DNA from: Natronorubrum bangense
GTDB lineage: Archaea; Halobacteriota; Halobacteria; Halobacteriales; Natrialbaceae
NCBI RefSeq assembly: GCF_004799645.1
Contig: NZ_CP031305.1
Span: 2,232,001-2,296,000 of the forward strand
DNA length: 64,000 nucleotides
Direction of reading: 5' to 3'
Numbering within the stretch: position 1 is the first letter of the stretch; every line of letters begins with the position of its first letter. The notes below the pieces were generated by a model. It had not been told where the DNA came from and ran no database searches. It worked only from the letters and a program-made list of their open reading frames with translations. Positions 16,639-25,384 of the stretch are shown piece by piece. A program made the position numbers and the translations under genes.

Positions 16639-17637
16639 ATGACTGAGTACGTTTCGACCACGCCGGGGCTGTTTCCGCTCCCGGACTGGGCGAAAGACGA
16701 TCTCTCGGACCTGAAGGGACACCAGAAACACGACCTCATCAGCGGCGACGAGGGTGAGGAGATTTCTTCGGCGTACAAACAAGCACGCGAGGAAGTGATC
16801 GCGACCCAGCAAGACGCCGGTCTCGACCGCGTCGTCGAAGGACAACTGCGCTGGGACGATATGCTCGCCCACCCGCTGGCCGTCCACGACAACGTCGACA
16901 CACAGGGCATCGTCCGCTACTACGACAACAACAACTTCTATCGCGACCCCGTCGTTCAGGGCGAACTCGACTTCTCCGGCGATGTTGCACGCGAACTCGA
17001 AGCCGCGTCGGAGCTGACCGACGACCTGCAGGCGGTCCTCCCCGGCCCGTACTCGCTGGCTGACCTCGCCACCGACGAACAGTACGGCGACGAGGCCGAG
17101 TTCCTCGGCGCGATTGCCGACTTCCTCGCCGGCGAAGTCGACGCCTTCCCGGATGTCGAAACCCTGTTCCTGCTCGAGCCCTCGCTCGTCGAGAACGCAC
17201 CCGAAGACGGCACAGACGAACGCGCAAGCGAGGCGATCGATCAGGTCGCTTCCGCGACGGACGCCGACGTCGTCGTCCAGCCCTACTGGGGCGCACTCGA
17301 GGAGAAGGTGTACGCCCACCTGCTCGATGCGGATATCGACGCGGTCGGCTTCGATTTCGTCTCGAATCAGGACGACAACATCTACAACATTCAGGAGTAC
17401 GGCGCGCCTAAGGATATCTCGCTCGGCCTCGCCGACGGCCAGAACACGCTGGTCGAAGACCCCGAAGCGATCCGTGACCGGGTCGACTGGGTCGAAGGGC
17501 AGTTGCAGGTCACCGAGTTCGAAACCGTCTATCTGACGACGAACACGGAGACGTTCTACCTGCCATACGCCAAGTACGAGGAGAAACTCGAGGTGCTTGC
17601 TGAGGCCGCAGATCTCGCAGAGGTGACTGTCGCATGA
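16639..17637 (+). CDS. MetE-like methionine synthase, first (non-zinc) subunit
   Basis: A 332-residue TIM-barrel protein related to cobalamin-independent methionine synthase (MetE). It keeps the general outline (VEGQLRWDDMLAHPL, LPGPYSLADLA, a late DAVGFDFVSNQDDN strand). The zinc ligands of MetE are absent: the expected H-x-C is replaced by VVQPYWGA, and the last cysteine position reads LGLADGQN. It is therefore probably a substrate-binding or structural partner of the catalytic protein encoded next. The ATG at 16639 follows a TATA box at a leaderless distance. The gene overlaps the second gene by 4 nt (ATGA), so translation is likely coupled. Confidence 0.82.
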   Translation: MTEYVSTTPGLFPLPDWAKDDLSDLKGHQKHDLISGDEGEEISSAYKQAREEVIATQQDAGLDRVVEGQLRWDDMLAHPLAVHDNVDTQGIVRYYDNNNFYRDPVVQGELDFSGDVARELEAASELTDDLQAVLPGPYSLADLATDEQYGDEAEFLGAIADFLAGEVDAFPDVETLFLLEPSLVENAPEDGTDERASEAIDQVASATDADVVVQPYWGALEEKVYAHLLDADIDAVGFDFVSNQDDNIYNIQEYGAPKDISLGLADGQNTLVEDPEAIRDRVDWVEGQLQVTEFETVYLTTNTETFYLPYAKYEEKLEVLAEAADLAEVTVA

Positions 17638-18710
17638 GCGTAAACGAGAACAAAGACCAGTTCCGACCGGAGGATCACGAGAACGACCATTTCCTGCTGA
17701 CGACTGTCGTCGGCTCCTACCCGAAGCCCAAATGGCTCAACCGCGCCAAAGAGCTGTACCAGGACCCTGACCACGGCTTCGACGAGGACGACTACCAGGA
17801 GGCAAAAGACGACGCTGCCCGCCTCATCACGAACGAACACGAGCGCGCAGGGCTCGACGCCGTCGTCGACGGCGAGATGCGCCGAAACGAGATGGTCGAG
17901 TTCTTCGCCCACCGCATCGAAGGCTACGAGTTCAACGGCCCCGTCAAAGTGTGGGGACACAACTACTTCGACAAGCCCTCCGTCGTGAGCGAGGTCGAGT
18001 ACACCGACTCCTGGCTCGTCGACGAGTACGAGTTCACCGCCGAGGCGACCGACCGCCCAGTCAAGGTCCCGATCACGGGCCCCTACACGCTCGCCAACTG
18101 GTCGTTCAACGAAGCCTACGAGGACGACGACGAACTCACGCTCGCACTGGCAGACCTCGTCAACGAGGAGATTGAAAAGCTCGTCGACGCCGGCGCACGC
18201 TACATCCAGATCGACGAACCCGCCCTCGCGACGACCCCAGACGACCACGCCATCGTCGGCGAAGCGCTCGAGCAGATCGTCGCCGACATTCCAGAGGAGG
18301 TCCGCATCGGACTCCACGTCTGTTACGGTGACTACTCCCGGATCTACCCCGAAATCCTCGAGTTCCCCGTCGACGAGTTCGACCTCGAACTCGCAAACGG
18401 CGACTACGACCAACTCGACGTGTTCAAAGACCCCGAGTTTACTGCAGATCTCGCACTCGGCGTCACCGACGTCCACGTCGCCGAGGTCGAATCCGTCGAA
18501 CAGATCGAGGAGAACATCAAGAAAGGGCTCGAGGTCGTTCCCCCAGAACAGCTCGTCGTCTCGCCGGACTGTGGTGTGAAGCTCCTGCCCCGTGAGGTCG
18601 CCTACGGCAAGATGGCGAACATGGTCGAAGCAGCCCGCAACGTCGAGGCCGAACTCGACGAGGGAACCATCGACATCGAACGCGACACCGCCGCACCTGC
18701 AGACGACTAA
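17634..18710 (+). CDS. metE: Methionine synthase, MetE catalytic (C-terminal type) subunit
   Basis: A 358-residue protein matching the C-terminal, catalytic half of MetE, which transfers a methyl group to homocysteine. The zinc ligands are all present: H228 and C230 in GLHVCYGDY, E252 in DLELANGDY, and C313 in SPDCGVKLLP. The substrate-binding segments TTVVGSYPKP (about 23-32), VPITGPYTLANWS (about 145-157) and YIQIDEPAL (about 190-198) are also clear. In archaea the methyl donor for such short MetE proteins is not settled. The start overlaps the previous gene by four bases. Confidence 0.9.
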   Translation: MSVNENKDQFRPEDHENDHFLLTTVVGSYPKPKWLNRAKELYQDPDHGFDEDDYQEAKDDAARLITNEHERAGLDAVVDGEMRRNEMVEFFAHRIEGYEFNGPVKVWGHNYFDKPSVVSEVEYTDSWLVDEYEFTAEATDRPVKVPITGPYTLANWSFNEAYEDDDELTLALADLVNEEIEKLVDAGARYIQIDEPALATTPDDHAIVGEALEQIVADIPEEVRIGLHVCYGDYSRIYPEILEFPVDEFDLELANGDYDQLDVFKDPEFTADLALGVTDVHVAEVESVEQIEENIKKGLEVVPPEQLVVSPDCGVKLLPREVAYGKMANMVEAARNVEAELDEGTIDIERDTAAPADD

Positions 18711-18898
18711 CGACTCACAACTCGCGGCACACCACAACGCTGGTTCGTCCGCACTCGTTTTCGCTCCGTTTCCGTCTGCGTTCGTCCGCTCGACTCGAGC
18801 ACGCATATGCTTGTGTTGACATGTAAGATTGTAGGTTGAGTCGTTGTTTCATGGCCACTGTCGACATGTTTCGACGACATCGATGTCACCTGGTAACC

Positions 18899-18922
18899 CA
18901 TATGTCCAATAATGTACATATG
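18899..18922. promoter_or_regulatory. Inverted repeat CATATGT-N10-ACATATG
   Basis: Seven-base arms at 18899-18905 and 18916-18922 are exactly complementary with a 10-nt spacer. The repeat ends 23 nt before the nitroreductase start codon, so it covers the place where the TATA box of a leaderless gene should lie. A repressor binding here would block the promoter. Confidence 0.45.
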
Positions 18923-18945
18923 TGCGGCAGCCGTACGAGTGTCTG

Positions 18946-19560
18946 ATGCAAGAGACAGTTCCGACCCGACGCGAACTCGACGAGGATGTCGCCGACCACC
19001 GCAGCCCCGACTACGACATCGATCCACTCTTCGTCAACCGCTGGTCGCCACGTGCGATGACGGGCGAACCGCTCGAGGAAGCCGAATTTCTCCCACTGTT
19101 CGAAGCCGCACGCTGGGCTCCCTCGGCGTACAACAACCAGCACTGGCGGTTCGTCTATGCGACACGCGAGGACGACGAGTGGGAGACGTTCGTCAGTCTC
19201 TTGAGCGAGGGGAACGCGTGGGCAGCCAACGCTGGCGTCCTCGCCGTCATCCTCTCGAAGACGACGTTCGATCACAACGGCGAGCCAGCGCCGGTCCACT
19301 CCTTTGACACCGGCGCGGCGTGGGAGAACCTCGCCCTCGAGGGTGCTCGTCGCGGCCTCGCAGTCCACGGGCTGGCCGGCTTCGATTACGAACGCGCCGC
19401 CGAGGAACTCGACGTCCCCGAGGAGTTCGCGGTCGAAGCGATGTTCGCCGTCGGCGAGCGCGCATCGCCGGAGACCCTGCCCGAGGAACTGCAGGAACGG
19501 GAACAGCCGAGCGGCCGCAAGCCCCTGTCGGAGATCGTCTTCCAGGGTCGTTTCGAGTAA
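18946..19560 (+). CDS. Nitroreductase family protein
   Basis: A 204-residue FMN-dependent nitroreductase-fold protein. Flavin-contact segments are VNRWSPRAMTGEPL (about residues 29-42), ARWAPSAYNNQHWRFVY (about 55-71) and the helix DTGAAWENLALEGARRGLAVHGLAGFD (about 120-146). The end, PSGRKPLSEIVFQGRFE, is typical of this subgroup. The enzyme should use NAD(P)H to reduce quinones or nitro compounds, but the real substrate is unknown. The ATG at 18946 is chosen over a GTG eight codons earlier, because that codon falls in the inverted repeat of the promoter. It is a single gene. Confidence 0.9.
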   Translation: MQETVPTRRELDEDVADHRSPDYDIDPLFVNRWSPRAMTGEPLEEAEFLPLFEAARWAPSAYNNQHWRFVYATREDDEWETFVSLLSEGNAWAANAGVLAVILSKTTFDHNGEPAPVHSFDTGAAWENLALEGARRGLAVHGLAGFDYERAAEELDVPEEFAVEAMFAVGERASPETLPEELQEREQPSGRKPLSEIVFQGRFE

Positions 19561-19648
19561 CGCGCTCGCGTTTTTGGTCGTCTCCGTTCCCGTTCATGTC
19601 TCGTATGCATTCGGAACACATTATCCGAGGGACAGCGAACGAAGCGGC

Positions 19649-20596
19649 GTGTCCCACGACGTACTGATCGCCGGCGAAACGCTGATCGACTTCCTCCCGA
19701 CCGCTTCAGGCCCGATCGACGCAGTCGAGGGGTTCGAACGACGACCTGGCGGCGCGCCAGCGAACGTCGCCGTCGCCCTCGCTCGACTCGAGCACACGCC
19801 GACGTTCTGGACCCGTGTCGGCGATGATCCCTTCGGTCGGTACCTTCGTGATGCGCTCTGCGATCATGGTCTCTCGGATCGATACGTCGAACTGGATCCC
19901 GATGCGAAGACCTCACTCGCCTTCGTCACTCACGACGAAACCGGCGACCGTGAGTTCTCCTTCTATCGCGACGGCACCGCCGACACGCGCCTCGAGCCGG
20001 GGCGAATCGATGACGATGTTCTCGCCGACCACAAGTGGGTCCACGTCGGCGGCGTCACGCTCTCGAGCGGCCGGTCTCGAGAGGCGACCCTCGAGTTGCT
20101 CGAGCGGACCGCCGAACGAGGCTGCACCGTCTCGTTCGACCCCAACGAGCGCCCGGAGCTGTGGGTCGACGACGACACCTACCGGCGCGTCGTCCGCGAC
20201 GCACTCGCGAGCGTCGACGTGCTGAAAGCCACCGCGGGCGAACTCGAGCGACTCGGCTTCGAGGGCGACAGCGCTGAGGAAATCGCTCGAGACGCAATGA
20301 CGGCCGGCCCGTCGGTCGTCTTCGTCACGCGCGGCAGTGAGGGGGCGATCGCCGTCGCCGACGACGGGACGCCGTGGGCGGGCACGGCTTCCCACCCCGG
20401 CTACGAGCCCGATGTCGTCGACACGACCGGCGCGGGGGACGCCTTCGTCGCCGGCGCGATTGCAGGGTTACGAGAGGATCGTGATCTGGCTGAGACGCTC
20501 GCCTTCGCCAACGCCGTCGGTGCCGCCGCGACGACGGCTGCCGGGGCGATGGCAGCACTCCCGACTCGAGCGGCTGTGACGTCGTTCGAAGACTGA
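19649..20596 (+). CDS. PfkB family carbohydrate kinase (fructokinase-like)
   Basis: A 315-residue sugar kinase of the ribokinase/PfkB family. The first signature is GGAPANVAVALARL (about residues 33-46), and the second, with the catalytic base, is VDTTGAGDAFVAGAI (about 256-270; the Asp of GAGDAF). The phrase GETLIDFLPT at the N-terminus resembles the fructokinase group. It would phosphorylate a sugar with ATP, but the exact sugar cannot be told. The GTG at 19649 is chosen because it directly precedes the first beta strand. It converges with the zinc-ribbon membrane protein gene, leaving 6 nt between them. Confidence 0.87.
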   Translation: MSHDVLIAGETLIDFLPTASGPIDAVEGFERRPGGAPANVAVALARLEHTPTFWTRVGDDPFGRYLRDALCDHGLSDRYVELDPDAKTSLAFVTHDETGDREFSFYRDGTADTRLEPGRIDDDVLADHKWVHVGGVTLSSGRSREATLELLERTAERGCTVSFDPNERPELWVDDDTYRRVVRDALASVDVLKATAGELERLGFEGDSAEEIARDAMTAGPSVVFVTRGSEGAIAVADDGTPWAGTASHPGYEPDVVDTTGAGDAFVAGAIAGLREDRDLAETLAFANAVGAAATTAAGAMAALPTRAAVTSFED

Positions 20597-20602
20597 ACAC
20601 GC

Positions 20603-21445
20603 TCAGCGTTCCGCGTCGTCGAACGTAAAAAACCGCTCGTCACAGGCGGGACAGACCAGCTTTTCCGACGGCGTCTGACCGACTGGCGTCGTTTCACCAC
20701 AGCAACTCGACTGCGTGACGGTCAACGGACCGTCACAGCACGGGCAGTGCTCGAGCAGCGAACGCATCGGTCGGCCGGCGGCGCGACGAACCGGGGCGGA
20801 ATCGACGTGAGGCTTAAGCGCGCACACGGCGCCGAGTTCGGCGATGGCGACGCCGCGACGAAGCGTGACGGGGGCACGTCCCTCGCGCTCGAGGACGAGC
20901 ACCGGCTGGCCCCAGTTACGGCCTGCACGGGCGTCGGTCGACGACTCGGTTTGCTCGTCGGCAACCCGTGCGAGCGTGGCCATCTCGTCCTCTCGAAGCG
21001 TTCGCATCTCGTGTCGCCAGTCGTCGCGAACGTCGTCTGCGAGCTGGATGTCGTCTCCCTCGGGGACGAGAACCCCGGCCTCGAGGAGTGTCCTGAGAAC
21101 GTCTTCACCGGTTGGTTCGGCTGCACTGGTCATCCCGTCGGCTGTGGCACTCGAGTCCGACAGCGACCCGCTGGCGGCGGCTGGCTGCCCGTGATCGAAC
21201 GGAGCAATTGGGAGCGCGGCGACGAGCGCCGGCGCGAATCGCGGCGTGTACGGCACGACGTAGCCACGAAGGGCGATCGCTGCCGTGCCGACGACGGCAA
21301 CTGCTCCGGCGACGGTCCGTCGTCCCAAGAGAGTGAGTGTGCCGACGAGAGCGGCCAGCAGGACGCTGTTGGCGATCGTACACGGCCAGCATCGGTTCTC
21401 GCCGGTGTACGCTCGCCGTCGAAGGCGATCGAAGAGATCGGTCAT
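20603..21445 (-). CDS. Haloarchaeal membrane protein with C-terminal zinc ribbon
   Basis: A 280-residue protein without a named family that I recognise. The N-terminus MTDLFDRLRRRAYTGENRCWPCTIANSVLLAALVG leads into two membrane helices (about residues 24-42 and 45-66), with a CxxC pair (C19, C22) just before them. A soluble acidic middle follows. The C-terminal 50 residues have a CPCC pair, a CC pair and a CPAC pair, probably one or two zinc ribbons. It is divergent from the TrmB gene, with 197 nt between. Its function is unknown. Confidence 0.75.
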   Translation of the reverse strand: MTDLFDRLRRRAYTGENRCWPCTIANSVLLAALVGTLTLLGRRTVAGAVAVVGTAAIALRGYVVPYTPRFAPALVAALPIAPFDHGQPAAASGSLSDSSATADGMTSAAEPTGEDVLRTLLEAGVLVPEGDDIQLADDVRDDWRHEMRTLREDEMATLARVADEQTESSTDARAGRNWGQPVLVLEREGRAPVTLRRGVAIAELGAVCALKPHVDSAPVRRAAGRPMRSLLEHCPCCDGPLTVTQSSCCGETTPVGQTPSEKLVCPACDERFFTFDDAER

Positions 21446-21565
21446 GGGCCATGCGTTCCGAGTGCACTGTCTTGAGTGTAGCGCCAGCAGTACCTTTTTT
21501 TGTAACAGGTCTAAGGTTCAGCCAGTGATGAACACGCGTTCGATAGTGACCCGACCAGCAACGCT

Positions 21566-21586
21566 GAGTGACTGCCAGCGTCACTC
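21566..21586. promoter_or_regulatory. Inverted repeat GAGTGAC-N7-GTCACTC upstream of trmB
   Basis: The seven-base arms are exactly complementary. The repeat lies 57-77 nt before the TrmB start codon and could be an autoregulatory operator. A related string (GTCACTCGTGAC) appears at 32731-32742 before the second oxidoreductase gene. Confidence 0.35.
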
Positions 21587-21642
21587 GTCAGCCTGCCGAC
21601 GGCCGAGCGGTCTCCAAACGCCACTGCAGGTGAGAGTTTCTC

Positions 21643-22719
21643 ATGGACAGTGACGAACTCACCGAGACACTCGAGGATGCGGGCCTCTCGCCGTATCAGG
21701 CCGACGCGTTCGTAACCCTGCTGGGACTGGGTTCTGCCTCGGCGACCGACATCGCACAGGCCAGTTCGGTTCCCGACCCGCGTATCTACGACGTCCTACG
21801 TGACCTCGAGGACGCCGGCTACATCGAAACCTACGAACAGGATAGCTTGCACGCTCGAGCGCACGATCCGGCGGACGTGCTCGCGGATCTCCGCTCGCGC
21901 GCCAATCGGTTCGAGACTGCAGCCGAGGAGATCGAAGATCGCTGGAGTCGACCGGATCTCGAGGATCACAAGGTCAGTATTGTCAAACGACTCGATACCG
22001 TCTTGGCGCAGGCCGACGAGCTGATTCGGGCGGCGACGAACCAGGTCCAGATCGGCCTGACACCGTCGCAGTTTCGTGACCTCTCGGATGCGCTCGCGAC
22101 GGCCACCGAAAACGGCGTCGACGTGAAGGTCTGTCTGTTCCCACAGACGGGGGCCGAGCCGGAGCTCCCGTCGACCGACGAGCTTTCCCGGGCGTGTACG
22201 GAGGCCCGCTACCGAGACATTCCGTCGCCGTTTCTGGCGTTGATCGACCGGTCGTGGACGTGTTTCTCACCGCACGGTGGGTCGACAAACGAGTACGGCG
22301 TCATCGTCGATGATCGAACCCACGCCTACGTCTTCAACTGGTACTTCCAGACCTGTCTCTGGGAGGTCCACGAGACGATCTACTCGGCACGCGACGACGA
22401 GTTGCCGATCACCTACGTCGATCTCCGGCAGTGTCTCCGGGATGTCGTCCCGCTGCTCGAGGACGGCCGGCAGGTCGATGCGACGGTCCACGGCTTCGAG
22501 ACGGATACAGGCCACGAGGTGACCCTGCACGGGACGATCACGGACAGCACCTATGCTGGAGTCTCGACGAGCGACGAGCGTGAGACGCCGCTCACACAGC
22601 TGGCAGGCGAAGCCTCGTTGACGCTTGCGACCGACGACGGAACGTATACTGTCGGTGGCTGGGGTGCGATGATCGAGGATTTCGAGGCGACACGGATCAC
22701 GATCGAGTCGATCGACTGA
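21643..22719 (+). CDS. TrmB family sugar-responsive transcriptional regulator
   Basis: A 358-residue regulator with an N-terminal winged helix (GLSPYQADAFVTLLGLGSASATDIAQASSVPDPRIYDVLRDLEDAGYI, about residues 13-60) followed by a sugar-binding TrmB domain with a coiled section near residues 85-105. The C-terminal half (VIVDDRTHAYVFNWYFQTCLWEVHETIYS) is like haloarchaeal TrmB proteins that sense sugars and control sugar genes. It stands directly before the ABC transporter operon on the same strand, 178 nt away, so it probably controls that operon. A GGTGAG ribosome-binding site lies about 10 nt before the ATG. Confidence 0.88.
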   Translation: MDSDELTETLEDAGLSPYQADAFVTLLGLGSASATDIAQASSVPDPRIYDVLRDLEDAGYIETYEQDSLHARAHDPADVLADLRSRANRFETAAEEIEDRWSRPDLEDHKVSIVKRLDTVLAQADELIRAATNQVQIGLTPSQFRDLSDALATATENGVDVKVCLFPQTGAEPELPSTDELSRACTEARYRDIPSPFLALIDRSWTCFSPHGGSTNEYGVIVDDRTHAYVFNWYFQTCLWEVHETIYSARDDELPITYVDLRQCLRDVVPLLEDGRQVDATVHGFETDTGHEVTLHGTITDSTYAGVSTSDERETPLTQLAGEASLTLATDDGTYTVGGWGAMIEDFEATRITIESID

Positions 22720-22835
22720 CTAATCGTCGTTCCGATTGCTGTACCGAGACCGAATTGACGGTGAGCTATCGGTATAGAGGGTGTGTAGCCAATTCTGGAA
22801 CAGCCTACGCTCTCGTTTTCTCCGACCAGTTTGGT

Positions 22836-22851
22836 TAACTACACCTGTTGT
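22836..22851 (+). promoter_or_regulatory. Shared motif TAACTACACCTGTTGT before the ABC operon
   Basis: This 16-nt string recurs with one mismatch at 32752-32767, before the second Gfo/Idh gene. It contains the imperfect dyad TACA-N5-TGTA and ends about 13 nt before the operon's TATA box. That is where activators commonly sit. It is a candidate site for the neighbouring TrmB-type regulator. Confidence 0.5.
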
Positions 22852-22864
22852 ACCTCACCAGTAA

Positions 22865-22873
22865 TTATAAATA
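22865..22873 (+). promoter_or_regulatory. TATA box of the sugar ABC operon
   Basis: TTATAAATA is centred about 29 nt before the binding-protein ATG, so the operon mRNA is probably leaderless. Confidence 0.6.
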
Positions 22874-22897
22874 GCAGAGACTGTCATATTCTTTCCT

Positions 22898-24364
22898 ATG
22901 AGTGATAGATACTCACAGGGGAATGAGAAAGTCGACTCGAGCGTCTCACGGCGGACGTTCGTCAAGGCAGCGGGCGCAGGCGGGGCCGCAGTCGGCCTCG
23001 CGGGCTGTATCTACGGTGATGCGTCGTCGGAAGACGCCGTCGTCTGGGGGATCGATCCGAACGCCGAGGATGAAGTCGGTGACGGTATCATCGAACTCCT
23101 CGAGGAGAACGGGGCCGACGGAATCGACATCCAGTTGCAACCCGGCGACGAGGACACGGGTGACCGACGGGATTCGTACACGAACCTGTTACAGGCCGAG
23201 GAGACACAACCGGACCTGTTCCTGATGGACAACGGCTGGGTGAACGTCTTCATCCAGCGCGGCCACATCGCCAATCTGAGCGAGGAACTCGACGACGAGG
23301 ACCTCTCGCTCGTCGAAGACGAGTACTTCGAGTCCTTTACCGAGACGGCCCGCGATCCGGAGACGGGCGACCTCTACGGCGTTCCGATCTTCCCGGATTA
23401 CCCGACGATGCAGTACCGCAAGGACTACGCCCGGGAGGCCGGCTACGACGACGATGACTTCGAGGAGTGGGCTACGGAGCCGATGACCTGGCAGGAGTGG
23501 GCCGAGATCACCGAAGAGATCGTCGAGGCTTCCGACGCGGAGTACGGGCTCGCAACCCAGTGGGACCAGTATGAGGGGACCGCTTGCTGTACGTGGAACG
23601 AAGTCATGTCCTCGTTCGGCGGCGCGTACTTCGGCGGCTTCGACAACCTCTTTGGTCCGGTCGGCGAGCGCGACGTGACCGTCGACGAACCCGAGTTCAT
23701 CGAGGGACTGCAGATGATGCGGACGTTCGTCGCCGACGAAGCCGACGAGTACACCCTCGAGGACGAGTACCCGCTCGGCCTCGCCACCTCGGATATCACC
23801 TCGTGGCAGGAAGAAGACGCTCGTGAAGCGATCCTCGCGGGCGAGGCGGTCATGCAGCGCAACTGGCCATACGCGATCAATCAAAACCTCTCGAGCGACG
23901 AGGGTGACGACCTCACAGTCGACGAATACGGCGCGATGCCGATGCCCTACGCCGTAACCGAAGACGAGGCCACCCAGCCCGGAACGGGTGGGTCGACGTC
24001 CGCACTTGGCGGCTGGCACATCGTCCTCAACCCCAACTCCCAGAACAAAGAGGAGGCACTCGAGGTGCTTCGCGCGACGATGACCGACGAGTTCAACCTC
24101 GGTATGCTCGAGCTCTGGGGCTGGGTTCCACCGAAGCCACACCTGTTTGAAACCGAGGCGGCCGAATCGGTCGACCCGATGGGACACTATATGGACACGC
24201 TTCGAGTCGCCGGAGAGAACGCGATGCCCCGCCCCGTGACGACGGTGTGGCCAAACCAGGCCAGTCTTATCGCCGAGGAGGTCAACCTCGCCGTTGCCGG
24301 GGATAAAAGCCCCGAGGACGCAGCGGCTGATCTCCAGAACGGACTCGAAGACACGGAAGAGTAA
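22898..24364 (+). CDS. Sugar ABC transporter substrate-binding lipoprotein
   Basis: A 488-residue family 1 extracellular solute-binding protein. The N-terminus has twin arginines (R18-R19) and a lipobox ending at C37, so it is Tat-exported and lipid-anchored. Typical parts are QPDLFLMDNGWVNVFIQRGHIANLSEEL (about residues 105-132), YGVPIFPDYPTMQYRKDYAREAGYD (about 160-184) and GGWHIVLNPNSQNKEEALEVLRATM (about 370-394). These match binding proteins for trehalose, maltose or similar glycosides; the sugar is not certain. The stop is 2 nt before the first permease gene, and the TrmB gene lies just upstream. Confidence 0.9.
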   Translation: MSDRYSQGNEKVDSSVSRRTFVKAAGAGGAAVGLAGCIYGDASSEDAVVWGIDPNAEDEVGDGIIELLEENGADGIDIQLQPGDEDTGDRRDSYTNLLQAEETQPDLFLMDNGWVNVFIQRGHIANLSEELDDEDLSLVEDEYFESFTETARDPETGDLYGVPIFPDYPTMQYRKDYAREAGYDDDDFEEWATEPMTWQEWAEITEEIVEASDAEYGLATQWDQYEGTACCTWNEVMSSFGGAYFGGFDNLFGPVGERDVTVDEPEFIEGLQMMRTFVADEADEYTLEDEYPLGLATSDITSWQEEDAREAILAGEAVMQRNWPYAINQNLSSDEGDDLTVDEYGAMPMPYAVTEDEATQPGTGGSTSALGGWHIVLNPNSQNKEEALEVLRATMTDEFNLGMLELWGWVPPKPHLFETEAAESVDPMGHYMDTLRVAGENAMPRPVTTVWPNQASLIAEEVNLAVAGDKSPEDAAADLQNGLEDTEE

Positions 24365-24366
24365 GG

Positions 24367-25383
24367 ATGGGCACCGAAGACCGGACGGCCGGCCCCACTC
24401 GACAATCGAATCGATCGGGACCGATCGTCACGATCACGCGCTGGATGGAGAACCTTGGCGAGACCGGGTTCGCCTACCTGCTGTTGACACCGGTAATGCT
24501 CCTGCTGGGGACGGTCGCGCTCTATCCGCTCTTGCGGACGTTCGAGCTGTCGCTGTATCAGAACGTGCTCTCGGACGACCCGGTGTTTGTCGGCCTCGAG
24601 AACTACGTCCAACTGTTCACTGGCGGGGCGAGTCCACGACTCCCCGGCTCGACGACGTTCTTACCCGGCGTGAGCACGAGCGGGAGCTTCCCGTTCGTCC
24701 ACGTCGAGGGACTGCTTCGAAGCGCACTCGCGGTGACGCTGATCTTCACCGTCGTGAGTGTCTTCTTCGAAACGATCATCGGCTTCGGACAGGCGCTGGT
24801 CCTCGACCAGGACTTCCGCGGTCGGCGCTGGGTCCGCGCCGCGATCATCATCCCGTGGGCGATCCCGATCGTCATCCAGGGGATGATCTTCTATCTGATG
24901 TTCCACCCGTCGGCCGGGTTCCTGACGGAACCGCTGTCGAACTGGGGCATCGTCGCGCCAACGAATACGCTCAACGATCCGTTCAGCTCGCTGTTGATAA
25001 TCACGGTCGCGGACATCTGGAAGACGACGGCGTTCATGGCGTTGCTCATCCTCGCCGGCCTCCAGAGCATCGACCGAAGCCTCTACGACGTGGCGAAAGT
25101 CGCCGGTGCGACCAAATGGCAACAGTTCAAACTGATTACATTCCCGCTGGTGTTGCCCGCCCTCGGGATCGCAGTGTTGTTCCGAACCATCGACGCGATG
25201 CGGATCTACGGCCTCATCGACTCGGTGTCGGGCTGTACGACCGTCCCGTCGCTGTCGTGTATGGTCGTCGCGACGTTCGACACAAACCGCGGCCTCGCGG
25301 CCGCCGTCGCGTTCGTCACGGCCGGCCTCATCGCGATCGCCGTGATGGGCGTCATCTACCAGCAGTACAAGGAGGGGCTCTGA
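24367..25383 (+). CDS. Sugar ABC transporter permease (MalF type)
   Basis: A 338-residue inner-membrane permease with about six helices. The ATPase-contact loop reads ASLYDVAKVAGATKWQQFKLITFPLVLPAL (about residues 237-266), close to the EAA consensus EAAxxDGAxxxQxFxxITxPxL. The first helix starts near FAYLLLTPVMLLLGTVALYPLL. The family takes sugars up with a second permease and an ATPase, both encoded next. Gaps of 2 nt before and 1 nt after show it is within the operon. Confidence 0.9.
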   Translation: MGTEDRTAGPTRQSNRSGPIVTITRWMENLGETGFAYLLLTPVMLLLGTVALYPLLRTFELSLYQNVLSDDPVFVGLENYVQLFTGGASPRLPGSTTFLPGVSTSGSFPFVHVEGLLRSALAVTLIFTVVSVFFETIIGFGQALVLDQDFRGRRWVRAAIIIPWAIPIVIQGMIFYLMFHPSAGFLTEPLSNWGIVAPTNTLNDPFSSLLIITVADIWKTTAFMALLILAGLQSIDRSLYDVAKVAGATKWQQFKLITFPLVLPALGIAVLFRTIDAMRIYGLIDSVSGCTTVPSLSCMVVATFDTNRGLAAAVAFVTAGLIAIAVMGVIYQQYKEGL

Positions 25384-25384
25384 A

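Noticed and set aside
17556..18806. A 416-codon reverse-strand frame opposite the MetE catalytic gene
   Set aside because: Shadow frame of the methionine synthase gene, with Val/Asp/Phe repeats and no motif.
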